Source of the DNA: an uncultured Aquimarina sp.
GTDB taxonomy: Bacteria; Bacteroidota; Bacteroidia; Flavobacteriales; Flavobacteriaceae
Length of the DNA stretch: 64,000 nucleotides
Reading direction: 5' to 3'
NCBI RefSeq assembly: GCF_947500065.1
Contig: NZ_CANMQT010000005.1
Coordinates: 310,001 to 374,000, forward strand
The notes beneath the pieces were generated by a model, which saw nothing but the letters and a program-made list of their open reading frames with translations, searched no databases and had not been told where the DNA came from. Both the position numbers and the translations under genes were made by a program. The number at the start of each line of letters is the position of its first letter. Position 1 is the stretch's first letter. This document shows, piece by piece, positions 8,343 to 16,540 of this stretch.

Positions 8343-9287
8343 TTACTTATTTTCTAATATCTTCTTAAGCACCAATTGAGCTGCATAGGTTCTATTATTC
8401 GCCTGTTCGATTACAATAGAATTATTACTGTCTATAACAGCGTCATCTACAACAACATTTCTTCTTACTGGTAAACAGTGCATAAACTTTGCATTATTGG
8501 TTAACTTCATTTTTTCTTCGGTAATCATCCAACTTTGATCCTGAGATGATTTCCCATAATCGGTATACGAACTCCAATTCTTCACATACACAAAATCTGC
8601 ATCTTTAAATGCTTTTTCCTGATTGTAATCAATGGGCACCTCATTAGTAATTTGACTGGCTAACTCAAATCCCACAGGATGGGTAATTACAAAATCCGCT
8701 TCCATGCGTTGCATCATCTCTACAAAAGAATTTGCAACAGCTTGGGGTAAGGCTTTCGGATGTGGTGCCCATGATAATACAATCTTTGGTTTATGAATTG
8801 GTTTATGTTCTGCAATTGTGATTGCATCTGTTAATGCTTGCAAAGGATGACCAGTTGCGCTTTCCATATTTATCACTGGGATGCTAGCATACTTCATAAA
8901 GTTCTTTACTACTTTTTCTTCATAATCTTCTTCCCTATTTTTTAATGTAGCAAAAGCCCTAATCGCCAAAATATCACAATATTGTGAAATCACTTGAGCT
9001 GCTTCCTTTACGTGTTCTGAATTGCCTTGATCCATTACTTTTCCATCACCGTATTCTAAAGACCAACCTTCTCCTGTAAAATTCATTACAATAACATTCA
9101 AGCCCAGATTTAAAGCAGCTTTCTGAGTACTTAATCGTGTACGTAAACTAGGATTAAAAAATAATAAACCGATAGTTTTATCTGTTCCTAATGTCTTATC
9201 TGACAAAGGATTTTTCTTTATCTCGATTGCCTGATTTATCCATGTATCAAGCGAATCGATATCTTCTATTGAAAAGTAATTATTCAT
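8343..9287 (-). CDS. argF': N-acyl-L-ornithine carbamoyltransferase (ArgF' type)
   Basis: It transfers a carbamoyl group to N-acylated ornithine. The 314-residue protein has the carbamoyl-phosphate motif as FFNPSLRTRLST rather than the classical STRTR of ornithine carbamoyltransferase, plus the HCLPVRRNVVV C-terminal motif. These match the Bacteroidota ArgF' group, whose characterised Bacteroides fragilis member uses N-succinylornithine, while the Xanthomonas relative uses N-acetylornithine. The residue before the EHVKEA helix, which I recall as the acyl-specificity position (Pro in the succinyl enzyme, Glu in the acetyl enzyme), is Ser90 here, so the acyl group is undecided. It overlaps proB by 8 bp. 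Confidence 0.9.
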   Translation of the reverse strand: MNNYFSIEDIDSLDTWINQAIEIKKNPLSDKTLGTDKTIGLLFFNPSLRTRLSTQKAALNLGLNVIVMNFTGEGWSLEYGDGKVMDQGNSEHVKEAAQVISQYCDILAIRAFATLKNREEDYEEKVVKNFMKYASIPVINMESATGHPLQALTDAITIAEHKPIHKPKIVLSWAPHPKALPQAVANSFVEMMQRMEADFVITHPVGFELASQITNEVPIDYNQEKAFKDADFVYVKNWSSYTDYGKSSQDQSWMITEEKMKLTNNAKFMHCLPVRRNVVVDDAVIDSNNSIVIEQANNRTYAAQLVLKKILENK

Positions 9288-10074
9288 TATATACTGCTTT
9301 AACTATTTTGGTAAACTGAATTTTATTTTCAATTGCATTTACCATAAAATTATCTTCAAGACCATTAACGATCCAGGCTTCTATATTTGCGTTTTGTGCT
9401 ATACTAGCTGCTTGTACTTTGGATCTCATTCCTCCGGTTCCATGTGTAGAGATAGAGGAAACAATTTCATCAGTTAATGATTCTATATCCTCTACTTCGT
9501 CAATGGTTTCATATGTTCTATTCTCCACTGATTTTTTAGTACAAATACCATTCGTATTGGTAGCAATTACTAATAAATCAGCTTTTAATAAACAAGCTGT
9601 TAACGCTGCTAGCTTATCATTGTCTCCAAATTGAATTTCATCAGTCGCCACAGTATCATTTTCATTGATGATAGGGATGTAATTATTAGCTACCAAGACA
9701 TTAATGGTATTGACAATATTCTTCTTAGATTGTTCTCTTTCAAAATCAGAATAAGACAATAAACACTGTGATGTTAACAGGCCTAAATCTCTAAAACTCT
9801 CTTGAAAAATTCTCATCAAATGAGGTTGACCAATAGATGCTAGTGCTTGCTTTACATTTATTTCTTTTCCACTACTTTCTAAATTCACAAATTGTTTAGC
9901 TACCGCAATTGCACCTGAACTGACAATCACGAATTCATAGGTATCCTGTAATGCTACAATTTGTCTTCCGATATCTTCTATCTTGCCTCTAGAAACATGG
10001 TCCGTTCCTTTAGTCAATACATTAGATCCTATCTTTAGTACAATTCTCTTTTTATCTGATCTGTCCATCTCCAT
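9280..10074 (-). CDS. proB: Glutamate 5-kinase, short form without PUA domain
   Basis: This is the first proline enzyme, making glutamyl-5-phosphate from glutamate and ATP. Amino-acid-kinase motifs are clear: VLKIGSNVLTKG near the N-terminus, VIVSSGAIAVA, and NENDTVATDEIQFGDND. At 264 residues it lacks the C-terminal PUA domain of the roughly 370-residue enterobacterial enzyme, as is common in this phylum. Start could be Met1 or Met3. It overlaps proA by 23 bp and argF' by 8 bp, indicating tight translational coupling of the proline and arginine branches. Confidence 0.94.
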   Translation of the reverse strand: MEMDRSDKKRIVLKIGSNVLTKGTDHVSRGKIEDIGRQIVALQDTYEFVIVSSGAIAVAKQFVNLESSGKEINVKQALASIGQPHLMRIFQESFRDLGLLTSQCLLSYSDFEREQSKKNIVNTINVLVANNYIPIINENDTVATDEIQFGDNDKLAALTACLLKADLLVIATNTNGICTKKSVENRTYETIDEVEDIESLTDEIVSSISTHGTGGMRSKVQAASIAQNANIEAWIVNGLEDNFMVNAIENKIQFTKIVKAVYNE

Positions 10075-11248
10075 GTATATACCATTTATTTGTCACCAAA
10101 TGCTGTAACCCAATTGGTCCTCTTTGGTGCAACTTATCCGTACTTATTGCTAATTCTCCTCCTAGACCTAATTGAAAACCATCAGTAAATCTAGTAGACG
10201 CATTATGATATACCGCTGCGCAATCCACGGATGACATAAACACATCTGCCTCCTTCTGATTCTTGGTAATTATAGCAGCAGAATGCCCACCGCTATATGC
10301 GTTTATTTTTGAAATAGCTTCCGGAGTATTTTCTATTTCTCCGATAACAATTTTATAATCCAAAAACTCTTCTTTCCATATATCATTATTAGTGATAGGA
10401 TGAACATCTTCATATTTTGATAAAGAAGCATCTCCTAATATTTCTACATTAAAGCCTTTAAGTGTGGTGATAAGGTTTCTAACAAAATCTTCTTTATTAG
10501 GAAGGTTTTTATCTATTAAAACTTTATCCACAGCATTACATGCCGAAATCTTATCTGTTTTACCATTGATAATATTATCTAAAGCCAAGGCCCTATCTGC
10601 TTCATTATGAACATAAACAAAATTGTTTCCTCTTCCACTTACGATAACTGGACAGGTAGCATGCTTTTTTACAAATGCTATTAATCTTTCTCCTCCTCTA
10701 GGAACTATCAGGTCTATATTCTGAGTAGGATTTTCTAGAAATGCTTGAGTCTCTATTCTATTGTAATTCAAGTATTCCACCCAACCTGGCGAAATATCAT
10801 TTTCTGAAAGTGCCTTATGCCATAGTTTTACTATTTCCAGATTAGAGTGTAAAGATTCCTTTCCTCCTTTTAATAAAATTTTATTTCCAGATTTGAATGC
10901 AATTCCAGCAGCTTCAATAGTAACATCTGGTCTTGATTCATAGATAATTAATACCGTACCGAAAGGAGCAGTTTTATTATATACCTGCATACCGTTATCA
11001 TGCGTAAATCTAAAACGCTCCACTCCTATTGGGTCTTCTTGATTGCTTAACTGTGTAAGTGCTGCAATCATCGTTTCAATTTTACTTTGATCTACTTTTA
11101 ATCGATCACGCATTGCCAAATCATCTCCTACATAAGATGCGAGATCCTTTAAGTTCGCGGTAATTATGGCATCTCTATGTTGATCTACCAGTACTGCCAT
11201 CTTTTGCAATACTGAATTTCTCTGTGATATATCTAATGTAATACTCAT
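10052..11248 (-). CDS. proA: Glutamate-5-semialdehyde dehydrogenase
   Basis: It reduces glutamyl-5-phosphate to glutamate semialdehyde with NADPH. The 398-residue protein has the ALDH-superfamily architecture: the cofactor-domain stretch YESRPDVTIEAAGIAFKSGN, IVPRGGERLI, and catalytic Cys237 in KISACNAVDK. It is complete and of normal length. It starts 2 bp after the argD stop and ends inside proB, so it is transcribed with the arginine genes. Confidence 0.95.
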   Translation of the reverse strand: MSITLDISQRNSVLQKMAVLVDQHRDAIITANLKDLASYVGDDLAMRDRLKVDQSKIETMIAALTQLSNQEDPIGVERFRFTHDNGMQVYNKTAPFGTVLIIYESRPDVTIEAAGIAFKSGNKILLKGGKESLHSNLEIVKLWHKALSENDISPGWVEYLNYNRIETQAFLENPTQNIDLIVPRGGERLIAFVKKHATCPVIVSGRGNNFVYVHNEADRALALDNIINGKTDKISACNAVDKVLIDKNLPNKEDFVRNLITTLKGFNVEILGDASLSKYEDVHPITNNDIWKEEFLDYKIVIGEIENTPEAISKINAYSGGHSAAIITKNQKEADVFMSSVDCAAVYHNASTRFTDGFQLGLGGELAISTDKLHQRGPIGLQHLVTNKWYIHGDGQIR

Positions 11249-11250
11249 AT

Positions 11251-12390
11251 TTATATCTTTTCTGGTACTAACACCTTTTGTAATGCCTTAATAAATTGAT
11301 CTATTTCGGCTTTACCTATAGTCAATGGAGGAAGTATTCGTAATAGCTTTTTGTTGATGGCTCCTCCTGTAAAAATATGCTCATCATAGATCAGTTTTTT
11401 TCTAAGATCACCTACCTCAAAATCAAATTCTAAACCTAACATCAATCCTTTTCCTTTTACTTTTTTGACTCCTGGAAGACGAGTCGCTTGGGATATAAAA
11501 TAGTCTCCTGTTAGTTTAGCATTATCAATCAAATTCTCTGTTTCTAATATTTCCAGCACTGATAATGCTGCTGTACAAGCAAGATGATTTCCTCCAAAGG
11601 TTGTACCTAACAATCCATAACTAGGTTCAATGTGAGGCGCAATCAGAATTCCTCCTATTGGAAAACCATTACCCATACCTTTTGCAATAGAGATGATGTC
11701 TGGTGTAATTCCATGATGCTGATATGCAAAGAATTTTCCCGTTCTTCCGAATCCCGTCTGTACCTCATCTAGAATAAGTACTACATTGTATTTTCGACAC
11801 AACTTTTCTAATCCTTTAAAAAATTCAGTGGTTCCTTCATCTAAACCTCCAACACCCTGAATTGGTTCAATGATAACAGCACATACATCACCTTTTTTCA
11901 ACTCTTTATCCACCAACTCTAAGTCATTTAATGGCAAAAAGGTTACATTTTGTTGTTTATTAAGAGGTGAATTAATCTTAGCATTATCGGTAGCTGCAAC
12001 GGCTGCAGAAGTTCTCCCATGGAAACCATTATCAAACGAAACAACTCTAGATTTCCCTGTGTAAAAAGATGCTAGTTTTAGCGCATTTTCATTCGCTTCG
12101 GCTCCAGAGTTACATAAAAACAATTGATATTCATTACATCCAGATAATTCGCCTAGTTTATCAGCTAATTGAGATTGCAAGCTATTCTGAACAGCATTCG
12201 AATAAAACCCAATTTTTTCTATTTGCTCTTTTAATCTTTTTACATAATGTGGATGTCCGTGACCAACTGATATTACTGCGTGACCACCATACAAATCCAA
12301 ATACTCGTTTCCATCTTTACCCACCACAATACTATCATAGGCGTTAACAGGTTCTACATCGTATAAGGGATATACATCAAATAATTTCAT
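11251..12390 (-). CDS. argD: N-acylornithine aminotransferase (class III PLP enzyme)
   Basis: This class III aminotransferase converts N-acylglutamate semialdehyde to N-acylornithine with glutamate as donor. Visible motifs are NSGAEANENALKLA, the DEVQTGFGRTGKFFAYQ stretch with the PLP-ring Asp, and the Schiff-base Lys in SIAKGMGNGFPIGG. Length is 379, normal for ArgD. In a pathway that keeps the acyl group until citrulline, the product feeds the ArgF' enzyme directly. It lies between proC (85-bp spacer) and proA. Confidence 0.94.
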   Translation of the reverse strand: MKLFDVYPLYDVEPVNAYDSIVVGKDGNEYLDLYGGHAVISVGHGHPHYVKRLKEQIEKIGFYSNAVQNSLQSQLADKLGELSGCNEYQLFLCNSGAEANENALKLASFYTGKSRVVSFDNGFHGRTSAAVAATDNAKINSPLNKQQNVTFLPLNDLELVDKELKKGDVCAVIIEPIQGVGGLDEGTTEFFKGLEKLCRKYNVVLILDEVQTGFGRTGKFFAYQHHGITPDIISIAKGMGNGFPIGGILIAPHIEPSYGLLGTTFGGNHLACTAALSVLEILETENLIDNAKLTGDYFISQATRLPGVKKVKGKGLMLGLEFDFEVGDLRKKLIYDEHIFTGGAINKKLLRILPPLTIGKAEIDQFIKALQKVLVPEKI

Positions 12391-12475
12391 ATTCTTAGTT
12401 GTTGGTTTATTGTTTATTGTTAATCGTCGATTATTTTCAATATGAAACTATCAATTGAGAACGACTAACTATCAA

Positions 12476-13270
12476 CTATTTTATTGTATTAATTTTTTCA
12501 TAAGAAGCCATTACTCCTTTTATGACTGAGGAACTTAATCCTTGATGTTCCATTTCATTTAATCCTTCAATCGTACATCCTTGTGGTGTGGTTACTTTAT
12601 CAATTTCACGTTCAGGATGCGTTCCGTTTTCTGCTACTAATGTTGCCGCTCCAATGGCAGTTTGCACTGCTATAATCTGAGCTTCGTGAGGGTGAAACCC
12701 CATTTGAATCCCTCCTTGAATCATAGCTCTAAGAAACCTTAAAAAGAACGCTATTCCACTAGCTCCCAGAACAGTAGCAGCTTGCATCAATCTCTCTTCT
12801 ATTACTAAAGTTTCTCCTATTGTGTCAAACATTTTCTCCACAATTATTAGTTCTTCCTTTACATCTTCATTAGCTGAAATACAGGTCATCGATAATTTTT
12901 TTGCAGCTCCTGTATTCGGCATCACTCTTACCACTTTATTATTTGGAACTACTTCATTAATTTCTGCAATAGAAGTTCCTGTTACTGTAGAAATAAGTAT
13001 TTGATCCTTAGTTACAACATCCTTAATCTCTTGCAAAACAGTATCTAATTGCCTTGGTTGTACACATAGAATTACCCATTTAACATCTTTTATTGACGCT
13101 ATGATGTTTTGTGATGTAGATACCCCTAATTTTTCTTCAACCTCTTTTAGGTTATATTTCGACTTATCTACTACTGTAATATTTTTTGCTTCAAAAAGAT
13201 CACTATCAGACAATCCCGATATTATGGATTTCCCTAAGTTACCTCCTCCTATAATTGTTATTTTATTCAT
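12476..13270 (-). CDS. proC: Pyrroline-5-carboxylate reductase
   Basis: It carries out the last proline step, NADPH reduction of pyrroline-5-carboxylate. The Rossmann motif is IIGGGNLGKSIISG at the N-terminus, followed by VVRVMPNTGA and a C-terminal helical domain with GASGIAFFLRFLRAM and TTPQGCTIEGLNEME. I place the start at the ATG at 13270 (MNKITIIGGG). The frame could extend to a TTG at 13312, but that lies inside a palindromic hairpin and adds no recognisable sequence. Its position inside an arginine operon, separate from proBA, is unusual. Confidence 0.94.
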   Translation of the reverse strand: MNKITIIGGGNLGKSIISGLSDSDLFEAKNITVVDKSKYNLKEVEEKLGVSTSQNIIASIKDVKWVILCVQPRQLDTVLQEIKDVVTKDQILISTVTGTSIAEINEVVPNNKVVRVMPNTGAAKKLSMTCISANEDVKEELIIVEKMFDTIGETLVIEERLMQAATVLGASGIAFFLRFLRAMIQGGIQMGFHPHEAQIIAVQTAIGAATLVAENGTHPEREIDKVTTPQGCTIEGLNEMEHQGLSSSVIKGVMASYEKINTIK

Positions 13271-13300
13271 CTTATTTTTTATTAACACCCTTACCCCAAA

Positions 13301-13320
13301 CCTCTCCGTCAATGGAGAGG
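13301..13320. repeat. Perfect hairpin CCTCTCC/GGAGAGG in the argC-proC spacer
   Basis: CCTCTCC (13301-13307) and GGAGAGG (13314-13320) form a perfect 7-bp stem with a 6-nt loop between argC and proC. There is no T-run, so it is not a terminator. It resembles the hairpin at 8307-8331 and may be an intercistronic repeat element. Confidence 0.65.
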
Positions 13321-13325
13321 AGAAA

Positions 13326-14303
13326 TCAGAAAGCGCTTGCTTTTAATTCTAACCCTGTTTTTTCTTCTAATCCAAACATCAAATTCATATTATGAATAGC
13401 CTGTCCAGAAGCTCCTTTTATCAAATTATCTATCACTGAAGTGATTAACAACATTCCATCTTTTTTACTAATATGCAGAATACATTTGTTGGTATTTACA
13501 ACTTGTTTCAGATGAATTTCTGAATCTGAAACTATTGTGAATTTTGCCTTTTTATAATAAGATTTATATAGTTCTTTGGCCTCCTTTTCAGAACCATCAT
13601 ACTTCGTGTACATCGTAGCATAAATCCCTTTGCTAAAATTTCCTCGATTAGGAATAAAGAAAATTGGAGATTGAAAACTGTTTTGTAATTGTTTTACGCT
13701 CTGATTTATTTCGTCTAGATGTTGGTGTGTAAATACTTTATAACTAGAAAAATTGTTATCTCTCCAACTAAAATGTGTCGTTCCACCAGGCATTACTCCT
13801 GCTCCAGTACTTCCGGTTGTTGCATTCACATGAACAGCATCTGTCAATTTCCCTTCCACAGCTAATGGTAATAACCCCAACTGAATAGCGGTTGCAAAAC
13901 ATCCTGGATTTGCTATATTCTGAGCAGATTGGATTTTTTCTTTTTGTAATTCCGGTAAACCATATACAAAGCCACTTCCCTGAAAGTTCTGATCATTCTC
14001 TAATCTAAAATCGTTACCTAAATCAATAATTTTGGTATCATTCGAAAAAGCATTTGCTTCTAGAAATGCTCGTGATCTTCCGTGTCCAAGACATAAGAAT
14101 AGGACATCTACATTGGTATTAACAGTATCTGTAAATGAAAGATCTATATCTCCGAGTAAATCTACATGTTGCTGGCTAATCGAGATACCTGCATTCGTAG
14201 TACTGTATACGAAATCCAGTTCTACTTCTGGGTGATTAACTAATAGTCTTAGTAATTCTCCAGCCGTATATCCTGATCCTCCTATAATTCCAACTTTTAT
14301 CAT
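13326..14303 (-). CDS. argC: N-acyl-gamma-glutamyl-phosphate reductase
   Basis: It reduces N-acylglutamyl phosphate to the semialdehyde with NADPH. The 325-residue protein has the Rossmann motif IIGGSGYTAGELLRLL at residues 5-20 and the catalytic Cys135 in IANPGCFATAIQ. Length fits the type 1 ArgC family. Its ATG overlaps the argG stop by 4 bp. A short spacer with a perfect hairpin separates it from proC. Confidence 0.96.
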   Translation of the reverse strand: MIKVGIIGGSGYTAGELLRLLVNHPEVELDFVYSTTNAGISISQQHVDLLGDIDLSFTDTVNTNVDVLFLCLGHGRSRAFLEANAFSNDTKIIDLGNDFRLENDQNFQGSGFVYGLPELQKEKIQSAQNIANPGCFATAIQLGLLPLAVEGKLTDAVHVNATTGSTGAGVMPGGTTHFSWRDNNFSSYKVFTHQHLDEINQSVKQLQNSFQSPIFFIPNRGNFSKGIYATMYTKYDGSEKEAKELYKSYYKKAKFTIVSDSEIHLKQVVNTNKCILHISKKDGMLLITSVIDNLIKGASGQAIHNMNLMFGLEEKTGLELKASAF

Positions 14304-15490
14304 GATTCGCTTGGGTTTACATTATGATATATCTTATTAGCATTTCCATAGATTTTAATAAAACCTTTAGCGTCATCAGAAGTCCATGAATTATTCATTT
14401 CACCATATTGTCCAAAATCTGATTTCATCATATCAAATTCTGATTCGATTCCTTCCAGAGTGAAATGATATGGTTTTAGTTTTACGATAACATCGCCGGT
14501 CACTGATTTCTGAGAATCATCCAGAAATACTTCAATATTTCGCATAACAGGATCCAAATAATTACCTTCATGCAATAGCATACCATACCAATTTGCTAAC
14601 TGTTCTTTCCAATATTGTTGCCACTTAGTTAACACATGTTTTTCTAATAAATGATGTGCTTTTATAATTACCAATGGCGCTGCAGCTTCAAACCCAACTC
14701 TTCCTTTAATACCAATAATAGTATCTCCTACATGAGTATCCCTACCAATAGCAAAGGCACTTGCTAATTCCTCAAGTTTCTGAATATTTTTGACAGGAGT
14801 ATCCTTTATCCCATCTAATCCAACTAATTCCCCTTTTTCAAAATTAAGAGTAATCGTTTCTTCTTTCTCTTTTTGGAGTTGACTTGGATACGCATCTTCG
14901 GGTAATGCATTATGAGATGTTAAGGTCTCTTTTCCTCCTACGCTAGTACCCCAAATCCCTTTATTAATAGAATATTGAGCTTTTTCCCAACTATAATCAA
15001 CTCCGTGCGTTCTAAGAAACTCAACTTCCTCTTGTCTGGATAATTTCAAATCTCTTATTGGAGTAATAATTTCGATTTCCGGAGCTAGGGTTTGGAAAAT
15101 CACATCGAATCTAATCTGATCATTTCCTGCACCTGTACTTCCATGTGCTATATATTTTGCACCTACTTTCTTCGCATAATTAATAACTTCTATTGCCTGA
15201 AAAATTCTTTCTGCACTTACCGACAATGGATATGTATTGTTTTTAAGTACATTACCAAAAATCAAATACTTAATCGCTTTTTGGTAAAACTCATCCAATA
15301 TTGTTTTATTAACATGAGAAGTACTTCCTAGTTGATATGCTCTCTTCTCTGTATGTTCTAATTCTTCTTCAGAAAATCCTCCGGTATTTACCAATATTGT
15401 GTGTACCTCTAGGTTCTTTTCATGAATAAGATATTTCACACAGTATGAAGTATCTAAACCTCCACTGTATGCTACTATTATTTTTTCCAT
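14300..15490 (-). CDS. argG: Argininosuccinate synthase
   Basis: This ATP-pyrophosphatase joins citrulline and aspartate to argininosuccinate. The N-terminal PP-loop AYSGGLDTSYCVKYLI (8-23) is intact, and HGSTGAGNDQIRFD, the second ArgG signature, is present. It is 396 residues long, the usual size. It overlaps the upstream GNAT gene by 13 bp and argC by 4 bp. Being near the 5' end places the late pathway enzyme first in the operon. Confidence 0.96.
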   Translation of the reverse strand: MEKIIVAYSGGLDTSYCVKYLIHEKNLEVHTILVNTGGFSEEELEHTEKRAYQLGSTSHVNKTILDEFYQKAIKYLIFGNVLKNNTYPLSVSAERIFQAIEVINYAKKVGAKYIAHGSTGAGNDQIRFDVIFQTLAPEIEIITPIRDLKLSRQEEVEFLRTHGVDYSWEKAQYSINKGIWGTSVGGKETLTSHNALPEDAYPSQLQKEKEETITLNFEKGELVGLDGIKDTPVKNIQKLEELASAFAIGRDTHVGDTIIGIKGRVGFEAAAPLVIIKAHHLLEKHVLTKWQQYWKEQLANWYGMLLHEGNYLDPVMRNIEVFLDDSQKSVTGDVIVKLKPYHFTLEGIESEFDMMKSDFGQYGEMNNSWTSDDAKGFIKIYGNANKIYHNVNPSES

Positions 15491-16119
15491 AACAACAATT
15501 GTTTATTACTTGTAAGCATTGTCTGCTTTATTTTTTTTAATCTTTTTAACACTTTCTTATTGTACCATTTTTCTTTTTTTCTAACTTCAATAGTTGGATC
15601 ATATAACATTCCTGTGCAAAGACACATCTTATGATCTTTGGTTGTCAAAATATCATAGTTGGTACAAGTTTTACAACCAGCCCAAAACTTGGGATCATCT
15701 GTTAATTCCGAAAAAGTAACTGGTTTATAACCTAGATCAGAGTTTATCTTCATGACTGCTAATCCTGTTGTAATACCAAAAACTTTAGAATGAGGATACT
15801 TTTGTAAAGAATAATTAAAGGTGAATTCCTTAATCTTTTTTGCCAATCCTTGATTTCTATAATCCGGATGCACTATAAGACCTGAATGAGCTACATATTT
15901 TTCGTGACCCCAAACCTCTATATAGCAAAATCCTGCAAACTCATCTTGGGATAAAGCTATAATTGCATTTCCATTTCTGATCTTAGTTTTTATATACTCT
16001 GGAGTTCGTTTAGCAATACCAGTACCTCTTACTTTTGCAGAATCTGATATCACTTCGCAAATCTCCCGAGCGTAACCCAAGTGCTTATTCGTAGCTATGA
16101 TAATTTGTATCTGTTTCAT
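15478..16119 (-). CDS. GNAT acyltransferase, probable N-acylglutamate synthase of the arginine pathway
   Basis: This is the first structural gene of the arg/pro operon. The central part has the GNAT core, including HSGLIVHPDYRNQGLAKKIKEF with the acyl-CoA pyrophosphate loop (RNQGLA). The operon otherwise lacks the first pathway enzyme: no classical ArgA or ArgJ is present. I therefore infer that it acylates glutamate, using acetyl- or succinyl-CoA. The C-terminal third holds a Cys-rich segment, AGCKTCTNYD then MCLCTG, that could bind a metal, followed by a very Lys-rich tail. The GNAT fold is well supported. The substrate is inferred from context. Confidence 0.75.
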   Translation of the reverse strand: MKQIQIIIATNKHLGYAREICEVISDSAKVRGTGIAKRTPEYIKTKIRNGNAIIALSQDEFAGFCYIEVWGHEKYVAHSGLIVHPDYRNQGLAKKIKEFTFNYSLQKYPHSKVFGITTGLAVMKINSDLGYKPVTFSELTDDPKFWAGCKTCTNYDILTTKDHKMCLCTGMLYDPTIEVRKKEKWYNKKVLKRLKKIKQTMLTSNKQLLLWKK

Positions 16120-16181
16120 CCGCTAATTTCTATTACTCTTTCTTTAAAAAAGATGTAATTTATTATGAACAACTTTTAGAT

Positions 16182-16219
16182 TGATATAATGATCCATTTC
16201 ATAAATGAATTATATATCA
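16182..16219. promoter_or_regulatory. Dyad-symmetric AT-rich element upstream of the arg/pro operon
   Basis: TGATATAAT (16182-16190) and ATTATATATCA (16209-16219) form an imperfect outer repeat, with TTCAT/ATGAA (16198-16209) inside. It lies 60-100 bp before the first gene. The half-sites are in the opposite polarity to the ARG-box consensus (TGAAT...ATTCA), so I do not assign a regulator. Confidence 0.3.
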
Positions 16220-16358
16220 AAAAGTGTAAATACTTAAAGTTTAAATGATATGATTCCTGAGGAGATTCGAAATTAGTAATGCCCGATATCAATAGATAAA
16301 ATAATACTCTTTTGAGTGGAATTAATAACTAAATCGAAAAAAGGAATGTTTTATAAGG

Positions 16359-16379
16359 GAAGTAGGACGCACCTACTTC
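16359..16379 (-). promoter_or_regulatory. Perfect hairpin just after the arginine-rich leader ORF
   Basis: GAAGTAGG (16359-16366) and CCTACTTC (16372-16379) form a perfect 8-bp stem with a 5-nt loop, 9 nt after the leader ORF stop codon in the transcript. A T6 run follows about 15 nt later rather than directly, so as a terminator it is not canonical. It could be an attenuator, anti-RBS or processing element. Confidence 0.5.
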
Positions 16380-16388
16380 GTAATAATT

Positions 16389-16496
16389 TTAAACCCCCAA
16401 GGGGCGACGAAAGCGGCGTGTAGATATAATGGTATCAACTAACTGGTTCAAGAACTGAACTTTAACTTCTGTAAAAATATAATTTGCCGTTTTCAT
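16389..16496 (-). CDS. Arginine-rich 35-codon leader ORF of the arg/pro operon (candidate leader peptide)
   Basis: An ATG at 16496-16494 opens a 35-codon frame ending with TAA at 16391-16389, upstream of and co-directional with the arginine operon. Its C-terminus reads STRRFRRPLGV: four Arg codons in five (CGC CGC TTT CGT CGC), followed by Pro. Arg codons clustered near the end of a tiny ORF before an arginine operon are the hallmark of ribosome-stalling leader peptides. The stretch is a GC-rich island in AT-rich spacer, suggesting constraint. A GAG lies about 10 nt before the ATG as a possible weak ribosome site. It is not proven to be translated. The distance to the first gene (about 270 nt) is long for a classical attenuator. 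Confidence 0.6.
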   Translation of the reverse strand: MKTANYIFTEVKVQFLNQLVDTIISTRRFRRPLGV

Positions 16497-16530
16497 AATA
16501 GTAACTCTAAATCGTCGGCCGTAGCCCCTT
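16399..16530 (-). promoter_or_regulatory. Long-range complementary arms around the leader ORF (candidate attenuator RNA)
   Basis: In the transcript AAGGGGCTACG (16530-16520), about 24 nt before the leader AUG, can pair with CGTCGCCCCTT (16409-16399), which contains the last two Arg codons, at 10 of 11 positions. The second arm can alternatively fold locally as CCC-CTTG-GGG (16404-16395). These two pairings exclude each other, and a ribosome stalled on the Arg codons would block both. This gives a plausible switch, inferred from sequence only. Confidence 0.45.
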
Positions 16531-16540
16531 TCGTTAACTA

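Noticed and set aside
13271..13312. Longer proC start at a TTG (13312)
   Set aside because: The extension runs through a palindromic hairpin and adds no family sequence. The ATG at 13270 gives the standard N-terminus directly before the Rossmann motif.
16421..16460. tRNA-like stretch (tagatataatggtatcaac ... ggttcaagaactgaac)
   Set aside because: It has a GGTTCAA-like T-loop on the plus strand, but no acceptor stem, anticodon arm or correct spacing can be formed. The minus strand reads as the arginine-rich leader ORF instead.
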